Assembly (NCBI RefSeq): GCF_014217545.1
Contig: NZ_CP043178.1
Location: 868,001-932,000, forward strand
Length of the DNA: 64,000 nt
Reading direction: 5' to 3'
Source of the DNA: Pseudarthrobacter sp. NBSH8
GTDB lineage: Bacteria; Actinomycetota; Actinomycetes; Actinomycetales; Micrococcaceae
Shown here: positions 43,313-51,478 of the stretch, piece after piece
Layout: each line of letters opens with the position of its first letter
How positions within the stretch are numbered: the stretch's first letter is position 1
Notes under the pieces: generated by a model
Seen by the model: the letters and a program-made list of their open reading frames with translations, nothing else
Databases searched by the model: none
What the model was told of the DNA's origin: nothing
Translations under genes and position numbers: made by a program

Positions 43313-44065
43313 TCAGGTGTACATGAGGGAGCCCGGGGTGGTGAGCTTTTCGCCGGTTTCGAGCCAGGTTTTGAGGCCGGAAAGGATCATGGGCCAGCCG
43401 CCGTAGAGCTGGTCGTTGGCGCCTTCGCGGAGTTGGTCGTGGGTCACGGTGAGGTGGCAGGAGTCGCCTACGGGTTCGATCTCCCAGGTGATGCGGGAGG
43501 TGCCCTCGGCCTTGACGTCCTCGCCCCAGAGTGCGGTCATGGTTTGGACGAGCTTGCGCGGCGGGTCGACTTCGATGTTTTCGCCTTCGCCCAGGAGGCC
43601 GCCGGCCTTCGGGTTTCCCATCTCGAAGCGCCCCCCGGGAGTCCAGTCGGACGTGACGGTGTTCCCGAACTGGTACTTGCCGCGGATCTCGCTGTCCGTG
43701 ATGGCTTCCCAAAGCCGTTCCGGGGTGGTCTTGATGTAGATTTCGAAGATCTTTTCCATGGGATTTTCCAATCTGGTTTTGAGGTCGCTGAGGGCAGCGG
43801 CCCATGGTTGTGCATATTTGCTGACCCAGCGGTCGTGGACCAGGCGAATGGGCACCGGATTGAGGAAATGGAGTTTCTCCCGGCCCCGACGGCGGGTGAC
43901 CACCAGGCCTGCTTCCTCCAGCAGTTTGAGGTGCTTCATGACCCCGTAGCGGGTCATCTCGAAACGGGCCTCGAGTGCGTGCAGGGTCTGCCCGTCATCC
44001 CGGAAGAGCTCATCGAGCAGGTCCCGGCGGGTGGGGTCAGCGAGGGCTTTGAATACGGCGTCCAC
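43313..44065 (-). CDS. ArsR-type regulator fused to an SRPBCC (AHSA1) domain
   Basis: A 250-residue fusion. Residues 1-95 are a winged-helix ArsR domain (FKALADPTRRDLLDELFRDD, then TRYGVMKHLKLLEEAGLVV and RRRGREKLHFLN). Residues 103-250 are an AHSA1/SRPBCC domain (KIFEIYIKTTPERLWEAITD, then GGWPMILSGLKTWLETG). In most genomes these are two adjacent genes; here they are one polypeptide, which couples ligand sensing to DNA binding. GTG 44065. A short palindrome lies 14 bp upstream. Compare the separate ArsR/AHSA1 pair at 18.2-19.5 kb. Confidence 0.87.
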   Translation of the reverse strand: MDAVFKALADPTRRDLLDELFRDDGQTLHALEARFEMTRYGVMKHLKLLEEAGLVVTRRRGREKLHFLNPVPIRLVHDRWVSKYAQPWAAALSDLKTRLENPMEKIFEIYIKTTPERLWEAITDSEIRGKYQFGNTVTSDWTPGGRFEMGNPKAGGLLGEGENIEVDPPRKLVQTMTALWGEDVKAEGTSRITWEIEPVGDSCHLTVTHDQLREGANDQLYGGWPMILSGLKTWLETGEKLTTPGSLMYT

Positions 44066-44078
44066 TGTTCAAGAATAG

Positions 44079-44094
44079 GTGACTGAATGGTCAC
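44079..44094. promoter_or_regulatory. Candidate operator of the ArsR-SRPBCC fusion
   Basis: GTGAC-TGAATG-GTCAC is a perfect 5-bp inverted repeat 14 bp upstream of the GTG start, where an ArsR autoregulatory site is expected. Confidence 0.45.
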
Positions 44095-44454
44095 ATGTCT
44101 AGGGTTGCGTCAGCGCATCCGGATATTTGCAGGAGCTGTTGTCACATTGCCTGTAAGTGGTCCGACGTGCGGCCTTCTCCGGAAGGCAAATTCCAGAACT
44201 CTATATCGGTTTCTCCCAAGAAGGCTGCGGCAGATCAGGCAGCCGCGCAGGCAGCGAAGCCAGCTCCAGTAGCCCCTGCACCGGCTCCTGCTCCGGCGCC
44301 CGCACCAGCGCCCGCAGTCAAGGCGCCGGCTGCCGTCTCTTACGCGAACTGCGCAGCTGTGCGAGCAGCAGGTGCGGCGCCAATCTATGCCGGTACACCG
44401 GGATATGGGAAGCATCTTGACCGGGACGGCGACGGCATCGGCTGCGAAAAGTAG
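44095..44454 (+). pseudogene. Excalibur-domain protein lacking its signal/N-terminal part
   Basis: The last 37 residues are a complete excalibur calcium-binding domain (YANCAAVRAAGAAPIYAG, ending DRDGDGIGCEK), preceded by an Ala-Pro repeat linker. Such proteins are normally exported and carry a signal peptide; here the frame instead begins with an unrelated, Cys-containing stretch (about residues 1-45) overlapping the operator of the neighbouring gene. The likely reading is a 5'-truncated gene; if expressed, the product would stay inside the cell. Confidence 0.55.
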
Positions 44455-44474
44455 GCGGATCGGAAGCTTGTGCC

Positions 44475-44800
44475 GTGGATACCTTCACTTTTAGGAGGGT
44501 TATCCGCGGCACCTCCTTTTCGCGGTTCCCCGGCCTCTTCTCCCTCATGGCGGCGATCGCGGCCGTCCATGACGAGAGCGAGACGTGGTCCCACACTGAC
44601 TGGCAGGAGATCCTGGGGCTGTACGACCTGCTGATCGACACGTGGCCCTCGCCTGTTATCCAGCTCAACCGGGCCATAGCCCTTGGCTTCGCGGTGGGAT
44701 CCACGGAGGGACTGGCGGAGCTGGATGCGCTCGGAGCCGAGCCCCAGCTGGCCCGTAGCTGGGCAATCGAGTGCCGCGGGAGAGTACGACGGCGGCACGC
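44475..44800 (+). pseudogene. Internal fragment of an ECF sigma factor (DUF6596 type)
   Basis: Residues read FSLMAAIAAVHDESETWSHT, then DWQEILGLYDLL and SPVIQLNRAIALGFAVG, the C-terminal helical domain of ECF sigma factors with DUF6596. The sigma-2 and sigma-4 regions are absent, and the frame runs on into unrelated sequence of the next gene. A remnant. Confidence 0.7.
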
Positions 44801-44842
44801 CTTTTCGGTACGGCGGAGCGGGGGCAATGGGAGGATGAGTCC

Positions 44843-45508
44843 GTGGACCAATTCTTTGACTTCCTTCGCCACTACTGGTGGCTCGTCTTCCCTCTCAGCG
44901 GAGTGGCCGGAGGGTGGGCAAGGCAGTGGTCCAAGGCCAGCGAACGCCGGCACCGTCGCCGTCTGGAGCTGTACAAGCTCAAGAACCAGGCGGTGCAGGC
45001 CGAACAAGCCAGCCAGGCCCAGGTCGCCGCCCTGATGGCAGCGCACGACGCCGTGAACCGGCGGTGGCTGGACTATGAGCTTGACGTGGGGAAACTTATC
45101 GACTTCCCGGTCATGACGGATGTACGGGAACCTCTTACTGTCGCATTCCTCCGGGCGAAGAAAGCAGCGGACGGTTTGCGGCCGGCCAAGCCGGAGGAGA
45201 TTACGACGGCGGCCCGGCTGGCTGAGTACCGGACGGCCGTCCACGGCTTCGAGCTGGCCTTCGACGTCGCAGAGCGCGAAGCCAAGCGGATCAAGGACAA
45301 CAATTTCACAGGTCCCGAACGTCAGCGGCTGGCAACGGCCAGGAAGCTGCTCAACCTCGCCCTGGACAATGCCGCCACACCGGCGGAACGGCAAACCGCG
45401 TACAAGCGCGCCCGTCGGGAGCTGGATGGACTGATCGTCCTCCCCGAGGCCACGGTGGCGGCACTGGAAGAGAAGATTGCCAGGCAACTGGGTGGGCGGG
45501 CGGAGTAA
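44843..45508 (+). CDS. Hypothetical membrane-associated helical protein
   Basis: A 221-residue protein with one N-terminal hydrophobic segment (YWWLVFPLSGVAGGWA, residues 10-25) followed by about 190 residues of charged, Ala/Arg/Lys/Glu-rich helices with coiled-coil character (SERRHRRRLELYKLKNQAVQ). GTG at 44843 behind GGGAGGA is selected; an upstream ATG would include sigma-factor debris. Family not recognised; it appears to be a conserved Micrococcaceae type, but I cannot name it. Confidence 0.6.
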   Translation: MDQFFDFLRHYWWLVFPLSGVAGGWARQWSKASERRHRRRLELYKLKNQAVQAEQASQAQVAALMAAHDAVNRRWLDYELDVGKLIDFPVMTDVREPLTVAFLRAKKAADGLRPAKPEEITTAARLAEYRTAVHGFELAFDVAEREAKRIKDNNFTGPERQRLATARKLLNLALDNAATPAERQTAYKRARRELDGLIVLPEATVAALEEKIARQLGGRAE

Positions 45509-45531
45509 CGTGCAATATTCACCGTGCCACC

Positions 45532-45545
45532 CGGCTCCTGAGCCG
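45532..45545. terminator. Small hairpin between convergent genes
   Basis: CGGCT-CCTG-AGCCG is a short stem-loop midway between a plus and a minus gene end. It is weak, without a T-run. Confidence 0.25.
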
Positions 45546-45590
45546 CCATCAGGCCGGCACCACTACCACTTCCGGCCAGATCCCCTTTGT

Positions 45591-46574
45591 TCAGCAGTTT
45601 CCTAGGGATGCCCGTGCGTTCCTCTTGCGTTCGGCAAGTTCCGTGCGCGCCCCGAGTGCTTCGTCCTGGCTGACGGCGATGAACCTGGTGGACGTGCCGG
45701 GGGCGGCACGGGCCACCAGGTCCATGTCGGCACTGATGACCGTGCCCACCATGGCGTACCCGCCGCCGGAGACTGCATCGCGGTGCAGGATGATGGGTTG
45801 CGTACCGCCGGGAATCTGGATGGACCCGACGGCGTAGCCGGCATCCACAATGTTGGACGGATCGGAACCTGCCCCGAAAGGTTGGTCGCGTTCTTTCCAC
45901 TTCACGCCGGGGCCGGAGTACCTCAGCCCCATCCGGTCAGCCACTGGGGTCACCTTCCACTCGCCGTTCAGAAGGTTGCCCAGTCCTTCGTCGGTGAGGC
46001 GGTGGTCGTATAGGCCGAGGACAATCCTGACAGCTTGTTCCTTCTCGAACACGGGACGGAATTCTTCCGGCACCTTGTCGGCATCAGGCAGGGCTCCGCC
46101 TTTCAGCGGCCTTCCTACGGGAATTCGGTCGCCTGCTTCCAGCTTGCGGCCGTGGAAGCCGCCGATTGCGCCCAGGCTGTAGGTGGACCTGCTGCCGAGG
46201 ACCTCGGGAACATCGATGCCGCCCTGCACCGCGATGTAGTAGCGCGTGCCGCCCCGGATGACACCGAAGCTCAGTTCATCGCCGGCGTTCAGCTGCAGCC
46301 GGGACCATTGGGCCCGCGGTTCGCCGTTGATCTTGACCTCCACCGGGGCGCCGGTCACGGCGATGACGGCATCCTGGCTGGTGGTCAGGACCGGGCCCAT
46401 GTAAGTGCATTCGAGGACGGCTTCCTTGGCGGTGTTTCCCACGAGCGCATTGCCGAGTTCGGCAGAGTACTGGTCCATGGACCCGCTCTGCGGGATGCCC
46501 ACGTTGTAGTGGCCGGTGCGTCCCTGGTCCTGGACCGTGGTGGCGAGGCCGGGGGTCTTGATATCAAACGCCAT
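45591..46574 (-). CDS. pxpC: 5-oxoprolinase subunit C-type (biotin-dependent carboxyltransferase AHS2/KipA)
   Basis: A 327-residue protein of the AHS2/KipA family: KTPGLATTVQDQGRTGHYNV, then GGTRYYIAVQGGIDVPEVLG and GGTQPIILHRDAVSGGGYAM. It is homologous to the second carboxyltransferase part of urea carboxylase. With PxpA and PxpB it forms ATP-dependent 5-oxoprolinase (established for PxpABC). ATG 46574 overlaps the pxpB end by 11 bp. Last gene of the five-gene set. Confidence 0.9.
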   Translation of the reverse strand: MAFDIKTPGLATTVQDQGRTGHYNVGIPQSGSMDQYSAELGNALVGNTAKEAVLECTYMGPVLTTSQDAVIAVTGAPVEVKINGEPRAQWSRLQLNAGDELSFGVIRGGTRYYIAVQGGIDVPEVLGSRSTYSLGAIGGFHGRKLEAGDRIPVGRPLKGGALPDADKVPEEFRPVFEKEQAVRIVLGLYDHRLTDEGLGNLLNGEWKVTPVADRMGLRYSGPGVKWKERDQPFGAGSDPSNIVDAGYAVGSIQIPGGTQPIILHRDAVSGGGYAMVGTVISADMDLVARAAPGTSTRFIAVSQDEALGARTELAERKRNARASLGNC

Positions 46575-47469
46575 TGAGGGCCTCCATGAGTTCCTGGTTG
46601 TAGGCTTCCGGATCCGCGAGTGCCTTGGACACGTCAAATGTCACGGGCGCTTGCCGGTAGCGGAACGTTCCCGCGGAGATCTCGGCCTGGATACTGTTGT
46701 ATTCGTCCTCGGTGACGGGCTTGAACTTGACGATGTCGCCCGGCTTGAAGAACACCATGAAGTCCTTAAAGTCAGCCAAGGCCTGGGCCGGATCGAAGAT
46801 CGGCGCGGCAGCGACTCCGAACATCTGGTAGCCGCCGGCTCCCCGCACGGAGTAGATGCACCCGAAGCAGCCGCCATGGCCCACTGTCAGCTTGGGGGTA
46901 TCGGTGCGTGGACTCAAATACTTGGGTACTTCCAGTTGTTTCTCTCGTTCCACCAATTGGAAGAGGAACGGCAGGCCGGCGACGAACCCCACCATGGAAA
47001 CAATCCATGGCTGCTCATGGTGGCGCTGGATGAATTCGGCGGCATCCTTGAGGTTGTTGACCCTGGCTGCGTAGTCAATGTCGGTGCCGTCGGGCTCCTG
47101 ATGGAACCCTTCGCGGAAACGCTCTGCTACTTCGGCAGTGAACGGATCGTCATACCAGACCGGAACTTCGATGATCCGTGTGGCCAGGGCCTGATCCTGG
47201 TGGTGGGCCAGGTTTCCTTCAATCGTCCGGACGGTCTCCTCGAGGGCCGACGGCGGCAGTACGTCGGGATCGAACCTCACCAGCAGTGAAGCGTTGGCGG
47301 GACAGACATCGACGATACCGGGAAGGTTCATGCCTGAAAGCTTCGTGGCGATGGACATGACCCTGAAGTTCGCGGCAAGGCTCATGGACTCCGAGACCTC
47401 CACGAACAGGAATTCGTCGGCTCCCCAGGTGTAACGGGCCTCCAAAACAGCGGGTTCGGGGCTGCTCAT
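46564..47469 (-). CDS. pxpB: 5-oxoprolinase subunit B-type (AHS1/KipI)
   Basis: A 301-residue AHS1/KipI protein: EVPVWYDDPFTAEVAERF, then GFVAGLPFLFQLVEREKQLE, LSPRTDTPKLTVGHGGCFG and IYSVRGAGGYQMFG. About 80 residues longer than B. subtilis KipI because of an N-terminal extension common in the accBC-linked form. It overlaps accC by ATGA (47466-47469). Confidence 0.9.
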   Translation of the reverse strand: MSSPEPAVLEARYTWGADEFLFVEVSESMSLAANFRVMSIATKLSGMNLPGIVDVCPANASLLVRFDPDVLPPSALEETVRTIEGNLAHHQDQALATRIIEVPVWYDDPFTAEVAERFREGFHQEPDGTDIDYAARVNNLKDAAEFIQRHHEQPWIVSMVGFVAGLPFLFQLVEREKQLEVPKYLSPRTDTPKLTVGHGGCFGCIYSVRGAGGYQMFGVAAAPIFDPAQALADFKDFMVFFKPGDIVKFKPVTEDEYNSIQAEISAGTFRYRQAPVTFDVSKALADPEAYNQELMEALNGV

Positions 47470-48818
47470 TTTGCCTCCATCAGATCGTCGACGGTTTCAA
47501 TGAATTTCGAGTGGTGCGTGACGGCCGCGAATTCGGGCCGGCCCAGCAGCTTCTTGTGCACGGGGATGGTGGTCTTGACCCCTTCGATGACCGTCCCGTC
47601 CAGGGCAACCAGCATGGCCTCAATGGCGGATTCGCGGGTGTCAGCATGGACAATCAGTTTGGCCAGCATGGAATCGTAGTACGGACTGACCGTGGAGCCG
47701 GCCTCCACGCCTGTGTCCACCCTGATGCCGCTGCCAGCGGGCCATTGCATGGCCTTGATGAGGCCAGGACTCGGGAAGAAGTTGTTGTCCGGGTCCTCGG
47801 CATTGATGCGGCACTCGATGGCATGGCCGCTGAACCGGATGTCATCCTGCCGGAGGGACATCGCTCCGGTGAACGCGATCAGCAGTTGTTCGCGGATCAG
47901 ATCGACGCCGGTGATTTGCTCGGTGATCGGGTGCTCAACCTGAATTCGTGTGTTCATTTCAATGAAGGCGGCTTCATGGTTGACCGGGTCATAGAGGAAT
48001 TCGACCGTTCCGGCGCCGCTGTAGCCGCATTCCCGGGCCAGTTCAACGGAGGATTCCCGGATGGTCCGTCGGATGCTGTCCGGGAGGTCCGGCGCCGGGG
48101 CTTCCTCAATGACTTTCTGTGAGCGACGTTGCATGGAGCAGTCGCGGTCACCGAGATGGATGAAGTTTTTCCCGTCCCCTAGCACCTGGACCTCGACATG
48201 CCGGGCATGCTGCACAAAGCGTTCCAGGTAAACCGTGGGATCGCCGAAGACGGATGCCGCCTCGCCTCGCGCCATCTCGATTGTCTCCAGCAACCCGCCT
48301 TCGCTGTGCACAAAGCGGATGCCCCGGCCGCCGCCGCCGGCGGAGGCCTTGACGACCAGCGGATAGCCGACGCCGCGAGCCACGTCAACGGCATCGGCTG
48401 CGGGATCGAGGGGGCCGTCCGAGCCGCGGAGTACGGGTACGCCCGCCTTCCGGGCGGATTCCCTTGCCATGGATTTGTTGCCCATCATCTCTATGGCGTC
48501 GGCGTCCGGCCCTACCCAGATCAGGCCAGCATCTGCGATCTTCCGGGCGAATACGGCATTCTCGGAAAGGAACCCGTAGCCCGGGTGGACGGCATCGCAG
48601 CTGTTGTCCAAAGCCGCTGCGAGGATGGCGTCCTGGTTCAAGTAGCTGGCGGTGGCAGGAGCCGGTCCCACCACGATGACCTTGTCAGCGGAACGGGCGG
48701 CCAAGGAATCAGCATCGGGTTCGCTGGCCACCAGGAGCGTCTCGATACCCATGTGCCGGGCGGTCCGCGCAATTCGCACGGCGATCTCGCCGCGGTTGGC
48801 GATCAGTAGTTTCTTCAT
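47466..48818 (-). CDS. accC: Biotin carboxylase subunit (AccC-like)
   Basis: A 450-residue biotin carboxylase: LLIANRGEIAVRIARTARHM, ATP-grasp loop SAGGGGRGIRFV, FIEMNTRIQVEHPITEQITG with the catalytic Glu/Arg. It should charge the biotin carrier next to it. No acetyl-CoA carboxyltransferase genes (accA/accD) adjoin; instead pxpA/B/C do, so it probably serves a carboxylation coupled to the oxoprolinase-type proteins rather than fatty acid synthesis. Confidence 0.9.
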   Translation of the reverse strand: MKKLLIANRGEIAVRIARTARHMGIETLLVASEPDADSLAARSADKVIVVGPAPATASYLNQDAILAAALDNSCDAVHPGYGFLSENAVFARKIADAGLIWVGPDADAIEMMGNKSMARESARKAGVPVLRGSDGPLDPAADAVDVARGVGYPLVVKASAGGGGRGIRFVHSEGGLLETIEMARGEAASVFGDPTVYLERFVQHARHVEVQVLGDGKNFIHLGDRDCSMQRRSQKVIEEAPAPDLPDSIRRTIRESSVELARECGYSGAGTVEFLYDPVNHEAAFIEMNTRIQVEHPITEQITGVDLIREQLLIAFTGAMSLRQDDIRFSGHAIECRINAEDPDNNFFPSPGLIKAMQWPAGSGIRVDTGVEAGSTVSPYYDSMLAKLIVHADTRESAIEAMLVALDGTVIEGVKTTIPVHKKLLGRPEFAAVTHHSKFIETVDDLMEAK

Positions 48819-48820
48819 GG

Positions 48821-49060
48821 CTATCCCTCCCGGACGACGACGATTGCATCGCCCGGGTTAACCATGTCGCCCTCGTTAACTTCGAACGACTCCAGGGTCC
48901 CGGCCACATCAGACTGGATTTCGGTGAACTGTTTCATGATTTCGATGATGCCCAGGGTCTGTCCGACCTCGATGGTGTCGCCTTCATTGGCGAAGGGCGG
49001 CTTGCCCGGGCCGGGCTTGCGGTAGAAGATGCCGGGGAGCGGGGAAACGATGGTTGCCAC
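48821..49060 (-). CDS. accB: Biotin carboxyl carrier protein, short form
   Basis: A 79-residue biotinyl domain; Lys43 in IIEIMKQFTEI is the biotin site. It lacks the Ala/Pro-rich N-terminus of fatty-acid AccB. Unusual motif: the biotin lysine is flanked MKQ rather than MKM, as in the carrier found with LamB/YcsF operons. The accC gene starts 3 bp after its stop. Confidence 0.87.
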   Translation of the reverse strand: MATIVSPLPGIFYRKPGPGKPPFANEGDTIEVGQTLGIIEIMKQFTEIQSDVAGTLESFEVNEGDMVNPGDAIVVVREG

Positions 49061-49095
49061 GGGTTGCTCTCTTTCAGAAGGTTGGATAGCTCGGT

Positions 49096-49851
49096 TCAGC
49101 CCAGTGCGGCGCGCACGGCCGTGGCCACTGCAACAGAGTTGGGTGCGTCGGAGTGGACGCAGATGCTTCGGAACGGGATGTCCAGTTCGGTGCCGTCAAC
49201 AGCAAGGACTGGCTTGCCGGCCAAAGCCCGGCCGACGCGCTCGGCCGCGGCGTCGGGGTCAGTGGGAGCCGGCCGGCGCTGGATCAGCAGTTCACCGCCC
49301 GAACCGTAATTGAGGTCGACATAGAGTTCCGGCACGAATTCCACCCCCATGGCCCGGCACACGGTTTCGTGGATGGTTCCCGCCAGCCCGAAAAAGGGAA
49401 CGCCGAACTGCGCGGCGGTTCCAGCGGCGGCCTGCATCAGTTCCTCATCTCCGGCCAGCATGCCGTAGAGGGCGCCGTGGGGTTTGATGTGGTTCAGTTC
49501 AAGCCCGTGCTTGCCGAGAAAAGCCGTCAGGGCTCCGGTCTGGTAGAGGATGATCGATTCGACCTCAGCCGGGGTCAGGACCATCCGACGGCGCCCGAAT
49601 CCCACGACGTCGGGGAGGCCGGGGTGCGCCCCGACTGCCACCCCATGCTCGGCGGCCAGCGCCACGGTCCGGTTCATAACGTCCGGATCGCCGGCGTGGT
49701 AGCCGCAGGCCACGTTGGCGACGTCGATGATGCGCATGAGTTCTGCGTCGTGGCCGAACTCGTGGAGGCCAAGGCCTTCACCCATATCGGAGTTCAAGAG
49801 CACTCGCCCTTGAGCGTGCGTAAGAGTGTCGGGAGTCACGGTGGTTTGCAT
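49096..49851 (-). CDS. pxpA: 5-oxoprolinase subunit A-type (LamB/YcsF)
   Basis: A 251-residue LamB/YcsF protein: LLNSDMGEGLGLHEFGHDAE, then ANVACGYHAGDP, GAHPGLPDVVGFGRR and HIKPHGALYGML. With PxpB and PxpC it hydrolyses 5-oxoproline to glutamate (established). First gene of the set; PucR-type regulator gene is divergent with about 120 bp between. Confidence 0.9.
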   Translation of the reverse strand: MQTTVTPDTLTHAQGRVLLNSDMGEGLGLHEFGHDAELMRIIDVANVACGYHAGDPDVMNRTVALAAEHGVAVGAHPGLPDVVGFGRRRMVLTPAEVESIILYQTGALTAFLGKHGLELNHIKPHGALYGMLAGDEELMQAAAGTAAQFGVPFFGLAGTIHETVCRAMGVEFVPELYVDLNYGSGGELLIQRRPAPTDPDAAAERVGRALAGKPVLAVDGTELDIPFRSICVHSDAPNSVAVATAVRAALG

Positions 49852-49971
49852 GGGTGCTACGCTACCGAGCCTTTTGAACTCCGGATATTGTGCAGCTCGC
49901 TGAATTTCAAGGCATGAATTATGGTTATTGCACTGTCCAGCTGGCGACGCCCGCCGTACTTGGAGGCTACC

Positions 49972-51417
49972 TTGCGTATCTCAGACTTAGTTGATGACGC
50001 CGACCTCAGTATCCGCCTCCGCGTTACGGGTGGTGAAGGTCGTCTGGTTCGACCTATCACCTGGTGCGCCCCGACCGAGCATATGGACCCCACGCCCTTC
50101 CTCAGCGTGAATGCCCTTGTATTGACCAACGGAATGGGCCTGAACGTCAAGGACTTCAGGATCTGGGACGCTTATGTGGAACGGCTGATGTCCGTGCCAG
50201 TTTCCGGACTGGCCTTCGGGCTGGGTGCCGCGCACCGCGAACTGCCGCCCGGGCTGATCCAGGCATGCGAGGCGCACGGCCTGCCACTGCTGGAGCTCCC
50301 GCCGGAAGTGCCCTTCGTGCTGATCATGCGGCACGTGGAGCAAGCCATCGCCGCCGAGCGCTATGAGGAACTCCGGAAGGGTTGGGCGCTGGCAGATGAG
50401 TGCACCCGGTTGGCCGCTGACGGGCATTCCCTGGCCGAAGTTCTGGGGCGGGTGGCTGACGCCGTCGGAGCGAGGGTGGCCGTGGTGGATCACAATGAGT
50501 TCGAGCTCGTCTCCGCGGGCGCGGCTCACGGCGGGACGGCGCGGACGGTCTTGCGACTGCCCAGCGGTGCATCCGAGCAGTTCCGGCTTGCCATCCAAGG
50601 CATTAAGAGCGACATCGTGCTGCAGCCCATTCTTGGGCCTGTTGCTGCTGTCATCGCTATGCAGCTGAGCTACACCCTTGGTTCGCATTCACCCCTGCAT
50701 TCGCGCGAAGCTGCCCGCTTTATGGAGGCGCTCTACGAGGACCGCGGCGAGCCGTCCGTACCCCTGCGCCGCTATGCCCTTGAGTCCGGTTTTGATCCTG
50801 ACGGTGACTGGGAAGCGGTGCTCATCGGCAGTTCAAGCGAGGTGGCTCCCGCCAAACTGCGCGCCGTCGCGTGGCGCGCACGGGTGGGGCTGCAGGACGC
50901 TTTCAGCACGGTGCGCTTCATGGAAGAAGCCGGGCTCACCACCCTGCTGCTGCAGCACGGGCAGGAAACGGCTGAGCTGATCGATGCTACGCGGGGTTTT
51001 TTTACGGACGCACCCGAGCTGTCCGTCATCGTCTCGGAACCTCTGAGCCTCAGTGAACTGCCGCTGGCTCTGCAGCTTGCCCGCCGCAACGTGGGACGGC
51101 CCGGCGTGCGGCAGGCGCCAGTGGCCGACCTCACCGGCATTGTGCAAGGGCTGCCCGGCCCGGGCCTGCTGGCAATGTGCCAGCGGCTGCTAGCCCCGTT
51201 GGCCTCCGAAGGCGGCAGTGCTCTACGGGAGACGTTCGACGCTTACCTGCGCCACAGCGGGAATTCGGCGAAGATCTGTGACGAGCTCTTCATCCACAGA
51301 AATACGCTCAGCTACAGGCTGCGGAAAGTCGAGGAGCTTCTCAAACTGGACTTGTCCGACGGCGAAGTCCGCGCCACATGCTTGCTCGCCTTAGGGATCG
51401 TCGCGGCTTCGCGTTGA
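49972..51417 (+). CDS. PucR-family transcriptional regulator
   Basis: A 481-residue regulator. N-terminal PucR sensory domain (RISDLVDDADLSIRLRVTGG, then FLSVNALVLTNGMGLN), a variable middle and the C-terminal PucR-type helix-turn-helix (HSGNSAKICDELFIHRNTLS, YRLRKVEELL). TTG 49972 is chosen because TTGGAGG lies 6-12 nt upstream and the domain begins at once; the earlier ATG at 49921 lacks such a site. Divergent from pxpA, so likely the regulator of the pxp-acc operon; PucR homologues elsewhere respond to purine breakdown products. Confidence 0.87.
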   Translation: MRISDLVDDADLSIRLRVTGGEGRLVRPITWCAPTEHMDPTPFLSVNALVLTNGMGLNVKDFRIWDAYVERLMSVPVSGLAFGLGAAHRELPPGLIQACEAHGLPLLELPPEVPFVLIMRHVEQAIAAERYEELRKGWALADECTRLAADGHSLAEVLGRVADAVGARVAVVDHNEFELVSAGAAHGGTARTVLRLPSGASEQFRLAIQGIKSDIVLQPILGPVAAVIAMQLSYTLGSHSPLHSREAARFMEALYEDRGEPSVPLRRYALESGFDPDGDWEAVLIGSSSEVAPAKLRAVAWRARVGLQDAFSTVRFMEEAGLTTLLLQHGQETAELIDATRGFFTDAPELSVIVSEPLSLSELPLALQLARRNVGRPGVRQAPVADLTGIVQGLPGPGLLAMCQRLLAPLASEGGSALRETFDAYLRHSGNSAKICDELFIHRNTLSYRLRKVEELLKLDLSDGEVRATCLLALGIVAASR

Positions 51418-51478
51418 GGAAAAGCAGCGGGGGAGTCGCGCTCGGGAACTCGTGCTGAGGAAATCTCCACGGCGAATA

